64,000 nucleotides of DNA from Gavia stellata (GCF_030936135.1 NC_082602.1:29329965-29393964); one strand, 5' to 3'. Shown: positions 22,863 to 37,400, counted from the first letter of the stretch. Translations and numbers: made by a program. The notes: generated by a model from the sequence alone, not told the origin.

Positions 22863-25800
22863 TTTTTAGGAACCTCCTCTGTTCCCTCTGGCTTCCAAAT
22901 CCCGCAGCGAAGCATGCCGGATAGTAGGGTACAGCGATCACCTCTGCTTAACCTCGCTTTGGTGACCTAGAGAACTAAACGGCACTGAATTCACAGAGAC
23001 CCAGGTGCTGTGCACAATCCTTATTTAGACAGATTATAACCTGATTTCTTTTTTTCCAGATGAAGACAGAAAGATGAAAGAAGGGAATTGCACCAGGAAC
23101 CAGTGAGTCTACAAGGCAGATTTCAAATCCTTTGCCTTGAGAGCCAGGATCTATCAGTAAGTTTTTGTGGACATACTCCTGTTGTGTTGTACCACTATCC
23201 AAACAATTCAAATGCACCTTCTGCCTTCTTTTGCTCCATAAGCTTTTATTTTCTCCTTTAGTGCTATCATATTTTAGTTAGAAGTGATCAGTCTACATTA
23301 TCCCACTGTTCTGACCCCTCAGGTGCCTCAGCTATTAGATTATACTGCCCCATCCGTGAAGACAAGGGTATCGATATTATCTACACATCCATCCTGATGA
23401 ACCACTAACCACTACAAGATCACCTTGAGGGAGGAGGCATTTAAATGAATGAAAGAATGAAAAGAATGAAATTTAGATGGAAAAAAAGACAAAGCCAGAA
23501 AGAAATAAGGTGTTTGCCTGCATGGGGTACAAGTCTGTGGAATAACAGCCTTCAGAAAAGATCACCTCCTTCCCACAAGGAGAAGTCGCTGCTGCTGTTG
23601 TTTTTATAGAAATGAGTGTGAACAAAGGACTGAGCTGTTCAGGTAGGAGAAATAATTGAGCCTGTAATCAGTTATATGTCTCCAGATGGAGGCTCATTAG
23701 CTTTTCAGGCAACATACATTAAAATTCTGACAAGTTCATACCAACATCCAAACAACTCAAACACCTCTGCAACATGTCTGTGGCCTATAAGGATCTCCTT
23801 TGACGCTCGCTGCTGTAGTGTCTTAGTTAGAGGCAATGAGGAGAATGCTCCAGCTCTGAACCCAATCCATACACAGCAGTGATGCAAGGCATCAGGATGT
23901 AAACAGACTGACATTGGGTATATTTAGGGTTTAATCTATATGTAAATTTCCTGAACATACTTCAATAAAAAGTAATTCACAAAAATTTATGTTTACAACT
24001 TTGGGTGTGATTCTTTATGTATTTAACTAATGGTCTCAGATCTGTACTGTTGTATTTTATAACGCAGAGCTGATAGATCGTTTGAACAGGAGCAGAACTG
24101 AACTTTTCCTTTTGTCAAAACAAAAGAGACCTGAATGATTTTGTTAGATGAGTAACAAGAGTGTTAAAGAACACAAGACCTCTACTGAGTGTAAGTCTCT
24201 TGTAAGCTAGGCATCTGTGAACTGATGCAAGAAAAATGTAAGAACACCATGGACGTCCAGCTTAGCTTTTAAATCATGCGGCCTGCTGAAATCTTCCAGT
24301 TTGCCTGCTTCATCTCCAGCTGTTTATTAATATGAGGTTGACAATCCACTGCTTCACATATGTTACATGTGAAGGGTAGGTCATTATTCCAAGTACTGGG
24401 ACTGACTCTCAAGAAGCTGTTGAGCTATAAATTCAAACCACTGGACATTTCCCACCTGCTGCTAAACATCATCTGGTCTATACATATTAGAGTTGGAATT
24501 TTAATATCACATGATGTAGGTGAAACGAGTCATGACCTGAAGAAAGCTTAAATCTTTGTCCATACAAGCAGTGGTAAAATGTGAACAGTCAAAAATAACT
24601 CCCAGTATGGATATAAGAAAGACCATTACAGTTCAGACCACAGTTTGGTCTCCCTCAATTTCTGGTCTCTACCAGTGGCCAGCAGCAGATGGAAAGAGTA
24701 AGAATCAGAGCAAGATCAGTGATCATTCCTGAGACTGGACTCTCTCTCACTCCTGGTAAGCAGTGGCTAAGTAAACCCTCTCTCACTGGGCACAGAATTG
24801 CTTGGATTTTGTTGGACTACTTCATCCTTTAGCCTTACTCAAAGTGCTGGTGCTTCATTTAAAAAGGGTTGAAGTGGGTGTCCATCTGAGGCCACCCCAG
24901 CCCATGAGATGTTTCAGCCTAGTCAATGCACTTTTTTGGAGATGGTAGTGGGAGCAGCTGACTGTGCAGTAAACACCTACCAGCCTCAAAGGGCTCCTCC
25001 AGCATCCAGCTAAAAGCCCAGGGTTTCTACCCTGCACCAGTGGAAGCGTGTGGGTAAGAGATCCTATCTCCCCTACCATCTACAAGTGGTAGGAGCTTCC
25101 CTGAGGTCTAAAGTTGCTTCCACATTCAGGTGCATCTGTGTGGGGGGAAGAGACATACCTGTGTAGCACGTGCCACCTGCAGCATCCCAAACCTGGGATC
25201 CACTCCACACACACATGAAGCTGCCCTCATCATCCTGACACCCATGGAGAAGAGGTTCCACCACTGCACGGAGAAGATGCTGACAGGGTATTTAAATCAT
25301 GACTGTGACTAACCTGGGGCGCTCAGGAGAGCTTCCCAGCCTATGACCCAACGCTGTCAGTACACACCACTTACCTGTCCCTGTCCCTCAGCCTCGTTGT
25401 CTTTTGAATAGGCACACAGATCAGCAGGGGTGCTCCAGCTGGGTTCCTGCTTTGGAGAATCAGAGACAAGGACCTTGGAGACCTTTGTGTAGATCACCTG
25501 CCCCACAGTACAAACACAGACTACAATTACTTGAAGATTTGCAGAAAGTGAGAAACCAAAATATCATGGAGCTCCATAGCATTGCCCCAAGTGAATTCTA
25601 ATCAAACCAGTGTCAGATCAAGAGCACTCCCAAAAACACATTCAGCACCATCAGCAGGAGCTGAGACCTACAGAAGATCTGGCTAGACTGAGTATAAAAA
25701 AAGCAATTTGCATCAGAGACATCATATTAAGGCCAGAAAAGGGCCTTACAAAAAGACATAGGTCACTACCTCCTCTAGTTCCTCCTACAATGAGAACAAT

Positions 25801-26950
25801 AACCCTCCAAGACAGCCAGCCTTGATTGAAAGTCTTCAAGCAATGGAGATTCATCATTTCATTAACTTTCAAAATTTCTCATTTCCATGGCAGCGAAACA
25901 GTAGTTTTCATGCAAGCTGAGAAGCAGGCATGTTGAAAGGAAATGCTCATACATATAGAAGGAATGAATCATGAATTCTCATATTTAATATTCATTTAAA
26001 TCTCTCACACTAACATGCAGGTTATAAACAAGAGACCTAACAATTTTCAGATCTTTATCTAGATGCAAAAATGTTCTTTTTATTTTTAAATCCTGTATAA
26101 TGTATGAAATGTTAAAACATATACTTTTGCATATAACCAAGGCATTCATATTCAGATGGTTTAATTGCCTAGTTCAGTAGGAGCCGCATTAGTTAGCTGC
26201 ATGCAATTTTCAGACTATTTTATTCGTATCATGTTTGTAGAAAGACTGAAAAAAATGGATTATATGCACTTTGATGGCTTTCTCTTAAAAAATGGGAATA
26301 TTTACATGCCATACCTGATTAAAAATTTACCAGTTAGTAACACTGAATTGGGAAAATTTAAACACAATTTCAAGGCAAAATACATGAAGAGTACATGTAG
26401 GTAAGTTAAGAGCAAACCTGTTGCAAGCAAAATCAATAAAAATATTCATTAAAAACCTTGGCTGTTCAGAGTTAATGGTTCTCTTAGAAGGCTCTCAAGC
26501 ACCTTAAGGGGAAGACAATACACAATGAAGACATTTAATTAACCTTAACTCTGACCCCCATAGCAATAGCATTCACACATCTTGCAATCATTATTTCTTT
26601 CCTACCTACGATGTACCTCTGAGAGCACACTTTCTCATCACCTTCTCATCACACAGATCTTTCCGTGCTTTTCTAAATTTCTCTAAGATAAGCATAAGGG
26701 ACACTTAATGAAATCACATAAGGAAGCATAGGCAATGGAGTGAGATTAAAGATAAACATAGATGGAGATCATCTCTTCTGCTGGGATGGGAAAATGTTCA
26801 GGATATGAGAAGGTGGTCTGTAGTAATGCAAATGCAGCTGTTCCTCTCCCCTGGCTGTACCACAACAGGAGACTGATGAACAGGAGGGAAGAGTTACAGG
26901 GAGAGACAATCTTATTTTTCATGCCAGAGAAATTACATGATTCTGGAAAT
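22863..26950. other. Intergenic unique sequence
   Basis: No gene, RNA gene or recognisable repeat apart from a short tandem pair CTTCTCATCAC near 26632-26655. Confidence 0.6.
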
Positions 26951-28430
26951 CACAGAATCACAGAATCATTAAGGTTGGAAAAGACCTGTAAGATCATCAG
27001 GTCCAACCATCAACCCAACACCACCATGCCCACTAAACCATGTCCCACAATGCCACCTCCACACATTCCTTGAACACCTCCAGTGAGGGTGACTCCACCA
27101 CCTCCCTAGGCAGCCTGTTCCAATGCTTCACCACTCTCTCAGGAAAGAAATTTTTCCTAATATCCAGCCAAAACCGCCCCTGACGCAACTTGAGGCCATT
27201 CCCTCTTGTCCTGTCGCTAGTCGCTTGGGAGAAGAGACCAACAGCCATCTCTCTGCAACCCCCTTTCAGGTAGTTGTAGAGAGCGATGAGGTCTTCCCTC
27301 AGCCTCCTCTTCTCCAGACTGAACAGCCCCAATTCCCTCAGCCGCTCCTCATCAGACTTGTGTTCCAGACCCTTCACCAGGTTCGTCGCCCTTCTCTGGA
27401 CACGCTCCAGCACCTCAACGTCCTTCTTGTAGTGAGGGACCCAAAACTGAACACAGCATTCGAGGTGCGGCCTCACCAGAGCCGAGTACAGGGGCACAAT
27501 CACCTCCCTACTCCTGCTGGCCACACCATTTCTGATACAGGCCAGGATGCCGTTGGCCTTCTTGGCCACCTGGGCACACTGCTGGCTCATCTTCAGCCAG
27601 CTGTCAACTAGCACCCCCAGGTCCTTTTCTGCGGGGCAGCTTTCCAGCCACTCGTCCCCAAGCCTGGAGCGTTGCATGGGGTTGTTGTGACCCAAGTTCA
27701 GGATCCGGCACTTGGCCTTGTTGAACCTCATACCATTGGCCTGGGCCCATCAATCCAGCCTGTCCAGATCCCTCTGCAGAGCCTTCCTACCCTGGAGAGA
27801 TCAACATTCCCACCCAACTTGGTGTTGTCTGCAAACTTGCTGAGGGAGCACTCAATCCCCTCATCCAGATCATCAATAAATATATTAAACAAGAGCGGCC
27901 CTAAACCTGAGCTCTGGGGGACACCGCTCGTGACCAGCCGCCAGCTGGATTTCACTCAATTCACCACGACGCTCTGGGCTCGGCTGTCCAGACAGTTTTT
28001 CACCCAGCAAAGAGTGCACCTGTCTAAGCCATGAGCCGCCAGAGTCTCCAGGAGAATACTACAGGAGACAGTGTCGAAGGCTTTACTAAAGTCCAGGTAG
28101 ACAATCTCCACAACCTTTCCCTCATCCACTAGGCAGGTCACCTGCTCATAGAAGGAGATCAGGTTGGTCAAGCAGGACCTGCCTTTCATGAACCCGTGCT
28201 GGCTGGGCCTGATCCCTTGCTTGTCCTGCATGTGCCCTGTGAGCACCCTCAAGATGAACCTCTCTATGATCTTCCCCGACACCGAGGTCAGGCTGACAGG
28301 CCTGTAGTTCCCTAGATCCTCCTTCCAGCCCTTCTTGTAGATGGGCGTCACACTGGGAAGCCTCCGTTCGTCTGGGACCTCCCCTGTTAACCAGGACTGT
28401 TGATAAATGATGGAGAGTGGCTTGGCATGA
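26951..28430 (-). mobile_element. CR1 LINE, longest copy in window
   Basis: On the plus strand it opens with CACAGAATCACAGAATCATT, the reverse complement of the CR1 tail. It runs back through the full RT C-terminus into the RT fingers and palm. Homology fades at about 28430, where KPLSIIYQQSW begins. Immediately 5' of the element come about 190 bp of unrelated sequence and then a C-rich tract at 28622. Confidence 0.95.
27033..28430 (-). pseudogene. CR1 reverse transcriptase, broken by a stop and a frameshift
   Basis: The copy includes the GNYRPVSLTS, SQHGFMKGRSCLTNL and motif A (YLDFSKAFD) segments. It then meets an in-frame TGA at 27956-27958, where the usual codon is Gly. One base has been lost near 27793-27799, after the [13 protein letters not shown] segment. 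Motif B reads PQSSGLGP and motif C reads FADN instead of FADD, so the catalytic site is mutated too. The final 232 codons, from [20 protein letters not shown] to LWDMV, are open. Confidence 0.92.
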
Positions 28431-31400
28431 ATGAGGAATGCTGCCAGACCACCCTCTTGCCTTGGTTCCCTGTTTGTAAGAAATAATAACCAGGGCTTTC
28501 CCATGGACACCAAGGTAGCAAGCCCTATGGAGGGAAGATGAAGGATGGGGGGAAAAGAATGGTTCAGGCTCCTTCTCAGAAAACTTCCCAGATTTCTGCT
28601 AACACTCTTTGTTGTAATCTTCCCCCCCCCTCCCCGCCCCCCCCCCCTCCCCACCCCCCGCCCCAACACTGTAACCGTGATAAGAACCTCAGACTGGGAG
28701 TTGCTAGAGATTTATTCACTAAAAGCTTTTCAACTCACCTTCCAAATGCACAGCAAATTCACACATGAGTGTCAAGAACTCCTGAAAAAATATCATTTGG
28801 ATAAAGAAAAAGGCTGAGCATTTTAAGAGGTGAATGAGAAATGCCTGATTTACACACAGAATTTCTCAGTGTTCACGGGGGTCTATGAGGACACACTGGT
28901 TTAATGAAAAGGGAAAGGCACGCCACATGTCAGAGAAATTCCTGCTATGGGAGGGAATGTAAGAAAAGTGTCATTTCCTTGCCCTACAAAGAATATTCAC
29001 AAAGGAAGCCAGACAAGTCTTAAAAAGGCAGATTTGCTAAAGGCTGACATGCATTAAGCCTTCAGCAGCACTGAAGGAAGAGCAAAAAACACAATTGAAA
29101 GGTGTATTTGGAAGTTACTTGGAGAAGAAGAGGAACCATCTCTTCTGCACCATAACAAAATAGACTTCCGAAGACAGCATAGTTATGGGAAATAGTGCCA
29201 TAAAAAGAATGGAGACCATTTAGGGGAGTAAAATTTGGTGTAACATGGATTCTTTTTCCTTGACTTGCAAAGACAGTATACATTCTCTGTACTAGGTGGT
29301 AACTGAGAAGCTAACCCAAAAATCCTCTTAAGTCAATGAAGAGGCTGTCATTGACTTTATGAGACTATAAATCCAGTCCCAAAGAAGATAAGTGCAATGT
29401 GTGTACTTTCTGTCATTGATAAATGATGGAACTGAGCAGAGCTATTTTCCAGCCATAACCAGTTCCTTTGAATTCAGCCAAGTGCAACTCATGGCTGAAA
29501 GCAACATCCCCTGAAACGCAGCCTCTGCCAGGGCAGTACAGCAGCATGATCTGCTTTAGAGACAAGAGCAGCTCAAGCACTCACACACTGGTGAAGAGCA
29601 TGTACCATTACCTGGTTGATCCCCTAGCCCACGATTGCCCAAAGATGCCCAAAGATGATGGAAATCTCAGAACAAATGTAAGTGCTTGCATAGCTTCTCG
29701 CAGGCTGCCCAGGACCTGGAATTCAGTCTCAGCAGACATCACATGGTTCCTTCAATCACCAGACCCACTCCCTTGGAAGATGCTAAGATGAGGTCAGCTC
29801 AATCCTGTTTCATTTATGAGATTTGATGTGATGATAGGCCAAGGCCTTAGAACCTGATGGCAATGGCCTTTTGCATCCACTATATGAAGCAAAATAATCT
29901 GAACTCATTACTTGCTGGAGCAGACAGCATCTGTTATATCATGTCATCATGCAGACTGTCAAAATAAATGACTTGGAAAGATCAATACTGGTAAAAGATA
30001 CCAGGGGAGACGCAGACAGATGGCTTAGATGGGAAAAGCCAAATTCTTCATCAAGACTGATTTGTGCTCATAGTGTCTCAGTTGTTTCCTTAGACCTGAC
30101 TTTTCAAAGACTCGCAGACCTGCCTGCATAGACAGACCTGCCTGCAGGTGAGCTTAGAAAGCATGAAGAGGTAGTCCAGACCCTGTCTGTGAGAGCTGTA
30201 GTATCACTGCTGTTGTTTCACTGGTAGAAACTAAGCCCTACATTTAACCCCAACACCCAGGCTTTGACTGTGCTTGCTAAGAGCGAGTCTAGTGGCACAT
30301 CACAGCAGTAAGTTTGGTCCCTTTCTTTGAACCAGACATGGAAGGGTCAGCTAACACCCCTGGCCTGAATTACGCGCTCTTGAACACCCATCCATGTATC
30401 CTGGGTGTTAGACCAAAACCCAGTGACTCCAAGAAATTTTGACCAAACTGCAGCAGAATCTATCTGGCAGCAGATATCAATTACTTTCTGATAAATACTC
30501 CCTCCCTGCCCTTTGAAATCCATATGCTGCTGATAGCCCAGCTATTGAGTTGTATTGGAAAAGAGTGGAGACTTTTTGCTCCGCCAGCTCTTGCTTCAAG
30601 CCTAACTGCTAGCTCAATGCTGCCATGAACTTTTGCCTTCTTGCATGAAATATTTTGCTATCCAAAGCAGGAAAAGCATGAGGAAAAAAACCCTCATCCC
30701 AGAAGGAAATTAGCATCCGGCAGCCTAATAACCCATTCTCTGCAGCACATGCAGGGTGGTGTAATTAAAGCCATAAAATATTCAGAATTGATTTCTGCAT
30801 TTGGAAGATACACTCCCAACATAACTAATGATGGCTGCTGCTGTGTGCCTGGGAGAGGAATTCTCCCCCAAAAGGCTGTTCTCCCTAGGAAGCCTGCCAG
30901 TCCCATCCTGCCTTTCCCAGGGGAGGTGAAGGTCAGATAACGCAGGCAGCAAATACATTCAGTTCCTGCCCAGCCCCAGGTCAAGCAGTCACAGCTCAAT
31001 GCTTCAAAATTTGAGCTGGGCTGTTCTCCTGCAAAAAGCTCCTCAAGCACGTTTATGCTGTCACCCAAATGCACACCCAAGCCTTAGCAGCACGTCCTGC
31101 AGCAGCACTGTACCGACGCAGAGCAGTAACCAGCCCCTGCTCACCCACTCGGCAGTGACTGAGCTCATCAGCAAAGCAAGGGGCACCCAGACACCGGCAG
31201 ATTAGTGAGAGGTGCCCACAGATTCGCAGCACCTGTGGAATTGGTTCCAGTTCCCAAGAGGGTGACGATTTACTGATATACCTTGTGGCACAGTGAAGCT
31301 TGCAAGTCTCCTCCCGCCCTGCCAGTATCAGCGCTGCTTTAAACTGCCCATCTGCAATTTCCCACAGACAAAATGCTGCCCTGACCAAGGATTTTGTTTT

Positions 31401-34400
31401 GATGGTCTTGGCTTTGTTTGATAAGTGTGAAGGTCTCCTCGAGTTTGTTATGTTCCCTTTAAAAGCAGAACAAATTCCCTAATTTAGAAAGTTTTAAAAG
31501 AAGCACAAGAAGTCAAGATGAAAAACCTTTTAAGCAGAGTTCGTTGGCAATAGTCTTTTAAACTGTGCAGTAAACAGAAAGTATCCGATCTGCTTTAAGA
31601 AGAGATCTTTAAACTCTGTGTTACATTTTTGCTCCTCTGCTTTCTACCCCTATTCCAGCCACTGCAGTGGCAGCTTTGCCAGGTCTCACTCATCACGCTG
31701 CAGGGCAGGGTTGTGAAACCAGTGCTCTCCTTGCAAAGCCAAAGCAGGTACTTTCTGATCTGGACTGGCCTGCTTAAGAAAAGAGGGGAGGTAGCTGCTG
31801 CAGCCAGCAATGCTGCGGTCTCAAAAGAAATAGGATCTATCTTGAAACACTTTGGTAGGCAATCTTCAGGCTGATGCCTTCTTCCAAGTCTCCATCCACC
31901 TCAACACAAGAAAGAAGACGAGGAGCCCTATAGCCAGGACCATCTCTGCTGCACTAGACCTGCTGCGGAGCAGCAGTTATCCCAACCTATTACATGGAAC
32001 AAAACCCATTAGCAAAACCCTGGACATCAGACCCAACATCTGCAAGAGTTTACTTTAAAACCCAGTAGTTTCTCCCACTGTATTTCATTATGAGAACCAT
32101 AAATTCTTCTGCCATGTGTGGCTAAGAGAGCAAATGCAGCCTGAGGTCTACCCTGCAGCCAGCTCCGAGCTAGAACAAAACTATTCCCACAGTTCAGCTA
32201 AAATTTGTTTCTTATCCTTTCAAAAAAAAAAAATAGCTGTCTTGTAGAGAACATGGGATGACTCCCCTTGATTTACAGCTACAGTCTTTAGGAGACGTAA
32301 GAAATAATAATACCCACTTCTGAAACGTCTTTCTTCTGAAAGCCAAAAACAATCTGAATAAAAAAATTCATTGATCAATATTCTCCCACCGTTTTTCGCC
32401 AGTTAAGTCTGTAGTTAGTGTACCTTAAAAAAATACACCAGAGCAAAGACTTCATGGGCTCAGCCTTAACTGTTCACCTGTGAAAAAGAAAATCTGCTTA
32501 ATTTTTATGTGATAATAATTATGTAACTTATTTTTGGAAGTAAATAATTCAGCAAGGATGAGATGCACAACACAGAAGAAAGGTCTGTGCCCATGTTCTG
32601 CCTACTGATAAGGGACAGTTTTGCTGTCCCTTTGAATGCCTGCAGCACCAGCATTAACCTCTGCAAGCATCTTGAGATAAAAAAGAGCCCTCCCAGCAAA
32701 GCTAAATTCCACTGCCAGCTGACATTTGTTTCTTTTTATCTGCACATTTGTCTAATTAAGACGATATAGTGCCATTTTAATTTTCATATAAACTCTTAAC
32801 TTCAATGGGGGTGCATTCTGCAAACCAAACAAGGATTTATTAAGATAATAAAGCAAACACTTCATAAAAATATAAATGCCTGCTATGAGCATCTTTTTCG
32901 TGGAACTAAGAGCCCAAGAAAATCTCTTCAACTGTGGGAGGGATCTGCAGTAGTAAACAGCTTCAGCCGCCCATATCCAAGCGCGTGCGCAAAGTCCATG
33001 TGTGCCAGGGGTGGCTTCCCATAGCTGAGGCCACTCGCCCCCCACGACACTGAGACTTCAGCAGGATTTACCTGTGTGCCAGCTTTGCGCCTTTTCAAGG
33101 ACAGGGGAGCACCGGTTCAAATTAATTGATTCATTTACAAGGGCCTCGGCTAGGGGGGAAAGCATATTCGTTTCCCTTGCGTGTGCTGCATCGTCTGTTT
33201 GTAACAAAATAGTTAATCAAAGGAAGGGGAGATGAAGAACTTTTTTTGCCAATGTGGCAGGAAAGACCGCGAAGCTTTAATTGACCCCTCCAGAGACAAA
33301 GCTTGTTGAATGAGTTTAGTTTTTAACACAAAGGCACGTTTTCCTTTCAGTTCTGCTCTGGAGACTAAGAGACAGGGTCACGCTCCCAGCTCCCGGCTGT
33401 CCTGGGTACAGCTGCTGTACCACCTCCTTACCTGAACCGTTTCAGAAGCAATGCAGATATTAATACCTCAGGGTAATGACTCACAATAATCCCATAAACC
33501 CCATAATTGAAAAAAATGGCCACTGCTGACTAATGATTTTGGAGGCTGAGGCATAATGAATTGAGTTCTGCATAAGATGCCTGAGGATTTTAAAGTGATC
33601 GGTAGCTCTGCCTGACTTGTCGGGGCTATGCAAAGTGTTCCAGAAAGCAGTATGTCCTGCGGCAGGCAGGCAAAAGGTATCTAGGTCCTCAGAGACCAGG
33701 ACTGCGAGGGACCAAGGATGCTGTCCCAGATGCTACATCCTCCACCCCCTCCCCATACATGGAGACACCCAGGTGGATTTAGCAATGCCAGCCCAGCAGC
33801 AGGCTGCTGGCAGGGTGGGTGAGGAGGGATGATGGCCATTGTGACTGAAGGAAAGTTTTGCAAAATGAAAGAGGTTGACCGAAGGGACTAGATCGCTCAC
33901 CACTTTATTTTGAGGGGGGGCTAAAAATTCCAAATGCAGCATTTGGAAAGGTTGAGGATGGGGAAAGAATTCTCAGAAATACCGAAAATGCGATGAGAAG
34001 TTCCTACTTCACCTATCTAGTGAAGTATTCCTGCTCTCTCTTAGATCCCATAGGCTTTTACCTGGCAAACTGTTCCAGTAATCTCTATCAAATCAGATTT
34101 TCCACCCTCCCCTTTAGTTCTGGGGGAGAGAGACCAAGAGGCTAAAAATGTACGTTACAGCACAGGCCAGAAAAGGACAAGTTTCCTACTCACTCCTCCT
34201 CCCCTGCCATGACCTACAGCAAGGTTGCACAAAACTGAGGACAGGAAGAGATTAGCTGGCTGGCCAGGTGAGGAAAGATGTGCTCAGGGGTAGTTTGTGA
34301 TAGCAAGACTTGATAATGTTTGCCCTACATAAAGTGTGCTGTCACATCTGGAAAGATGGACAGCAGGTTCCACTGGCGAGGGTTGCTGAGGATTGCTACA

Positions 34401-37400
34401 GTTTGTTGCCAGTGCTACATGTGAGCTCTACGTCTCCTTTCTTTCCTCTCTCCTGGCAAACCTGAAGCACAGAGGCAGCACTCTCCTTAGTGGACCTGGC
34501 AGTCAATAGCTTGCCACAAGTCCCAGCCAATAATTGATGGTTTAACACCTGGAATTTCCCACACGAGATAAGCCTACGGCTTGCAAACACTATAGTGAAC
34601 AATTCCTCTAGCCAAAAAAGCAGATGATATGCTTGCAACTTGCGCGATCACTCCCCAGATGTGGACAGCTATGTGGCAACAATGAAAAAAGATTTTTTAG
34701 GTAGCGACAATAGCTTTTGTTACAACTAAAAGCTATTACTTGTCCTTACAAAAATCATTTTGCCCTTCTCCTTATACCACTGCAGCTCCAACAATGCTGT
34801 CATAAATAATGAACATACACAACCATGTGGCAAGAAAATCTAAACACCACCATAGCTGCTACTCACTTAACTTAAAATATTCTAGTCCGATTTCCTCTCT
34901 GCTGTAACAAACATTATGTTTTCCCTCTTCTTCTCAAACAACTGTGACACTCATGACTACATTGCAAGAAAGTTCCCTGCAAGCCCCCAGCATTATGCAG
35001 CCTCATTAGCAGCTTTGATTATTTATTCGGCACATCTCCAGCTTGCCTGAGTAGCTGTAAGACTGTCAGTCCTGTGCACTGATTCATATTGCTAGTGGTT
35101 AATACAGTTCAAGTGCCAAAGGCAAGCCAAAGGGCAAAGCCAAAAATAGGTAGTAGCATCAGCTGGGAAAAGTAACCAATTCACGTAATGTCATCGACCC
35201 CATGATGACCCTGTTGAGCTGCTGTTTAATAGAAGGCATTGAAAACGAAGACTTCATGCCTAAGGACATATTGATAACTTCATGGAAATGACCATAACCC
35301 AGCACTGTTCTTCTGTGAGTTGTTTTTTTGATGATTGTTAATCTTGTTTAAGACAAGAAAAACTGCAGCTTACTTGAATGTTCTGGGTCTAGAGGGAGGT
35401 TTCATTTCATTCTTCCTTTCCTTCCTCTGAAGCACCAGGTGCTAGGCAGGATTAGACAGAAGTTTGAACTAGAATGCAAAAAAATAGCCTTAAGAAACAT
35501 TTGCATTGCCTTAAAAATGCTCCTGGAACCAGACATCCAGATCCTGGTCCTCATTTGAACCAGCTTTTTTTTTCCTTCACTGCAGTAGTGTTAAGGACGT
35601 GGACTGAAAGTTAGCAAAGTTGCCTTACATATAATGCCCCGAGGACAACTGACCAATGGCCCATTGACCATCTCTGGTTTTTAGCGAGCAGGGCAGGAAC
35701 ATACCTTCAGACTTGTCTGGAAATGCCCATTTTTTGACCTCTTTATCTTATAGTGGAGGAAAATGCCAGCCCACTCTTCTCTTCATTTTGTGGAAATCAG
35801 TTTGTTTAGAAGCGTCTCCTCTGACTTTCCAAATCAAATTGTCACCAAGAAATTCTTCATCACTATACCATAGAGCAAGTGATGACTATAATCACCAAAG
35901 GAAGCAACATCTGAATAAAAAATAGTTTTATTTTTAACTTATCCTTTAAAAGGTATAATGACCCCAGAGCTGTCCCAGAGGAGTTATCCTTTATCACCAC
36001 TGGATAAATAGAGATTTTTCAGGTTTGTGAAGCCCAAATCATACATATTCATGCCAAACACATAGAGTTCCTGTCAAAAAGGCTTTAATCAGACACAAGG
36101 CAGAATGTAGGTTACTCTTGCACCAACAGATCCCGATATGGTGAGCTACAAAGTGTCACAGCAACCAGTCCTGCAATGGGCCAAATTTTCCCTGAGTTAT
36201 GCCAACAACTCAAACCCTGTCTTGGGATGCAGGCCAGAGCGAGGAACCAGCCCCAGGGACTGCCAGCACCCTCCTCTTCAAGCTGCCGAGTTCCTGGCTT
36301 GGCTTATATGAGTCAAAAAAAGACGTGAAGTGAAAAACCTGGAGGAATTTGGTCTGAAAATGTTCTTTCCACTGGAGTTAAGCAGTACAAAAAAGTTGAA
36401 GCATTATGTTCAAGAGCTCACCGTTGAGAAGACAGGTTCTCCATGGGGGTTGCTGGGATGGGATCTGGCTCCAGACAGGACCTTCTTCCTAGTTGTCAGT
36501 CTTGCCAGCACCCTTAAAGAATAGCTGGCTGTGCTGTGACCTTCACAATATACCAGCTTGTAACAGGAGAGACACATCTAGCTTCAACTACACTCCTCCA
36601 GCCCACCAAAGCTCATGAGAGACCAGCATTAGAGAACTCGGCACCCTGGTGGATCATGACCTGGACATTTCAGGAGTACTAGAAATGCTTGTGCTGCTTG
36701 TAACTCATACAGCACAGTGTGGCCATGCTGTGGCCTCAGACATGGAAGCCCAGGTGTTCTTCAGCCACAAAGCATCCCACAGCGAGGCACAGTGTTATGG
36801 CTCCCACCATGTCTTCAAAGAGTGCTCTGGGACTCCACTGCCCTACTGCAGGCAGCTCTGATAGTTTGCAAAGCAACTTTTCCCAAATTGTTTTACCCTG
36901 TGTTTCCTCCCAAGTCTACCATTCACACTGCAATCAGCCTTCAGACACCCCTCATCTCCCTGAGACTCAGGTTCCCATCTCTTCACACACACACCATGTG
37001 CTTCTTGTACTCTGCTGGGGACAAGGAGAAAAGGGGAAGGGGTCATATCCCCCTCCAGGAAATGCTGATTGGATTATTTCAACCTGCTCCCTTCAAAATG
37101 TACCATTATGGACCAATAAATAGCACACCCAGAGGTGACATTCCCTCGATAAATGATTACTTAAGGGTTAGTCACGCAGCGGTATCGAAGGCATATGGCT
37201 GGCTGTGCAGGAAGGATTATTGCAGCAAAGATAAATACAGATGACTGAAGCAGCTGGGGCGGGGACCCGTCCTTCCACTTCAGCTGGGTATAAAGCTTCT
37301 GGCTCGATCGAGGTTTGTCTACCCGTATTTGGTGTCTCCTAGACGCAGCACTGCATTTGGTAATTATGAAAAGAAGGAAATCCTTTGCAGAGAGAAAGGA

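Noticed and set aside
27123..28034. Plus-strand open frames of 162 and 120 codons
   Set aside because: They are antisense to the minus-strand CR1 copy.
36717..37244. 175-codon open frame
   Set aside because: Two overlapping plus-strand frames are open together and neither has a recognisable domain.
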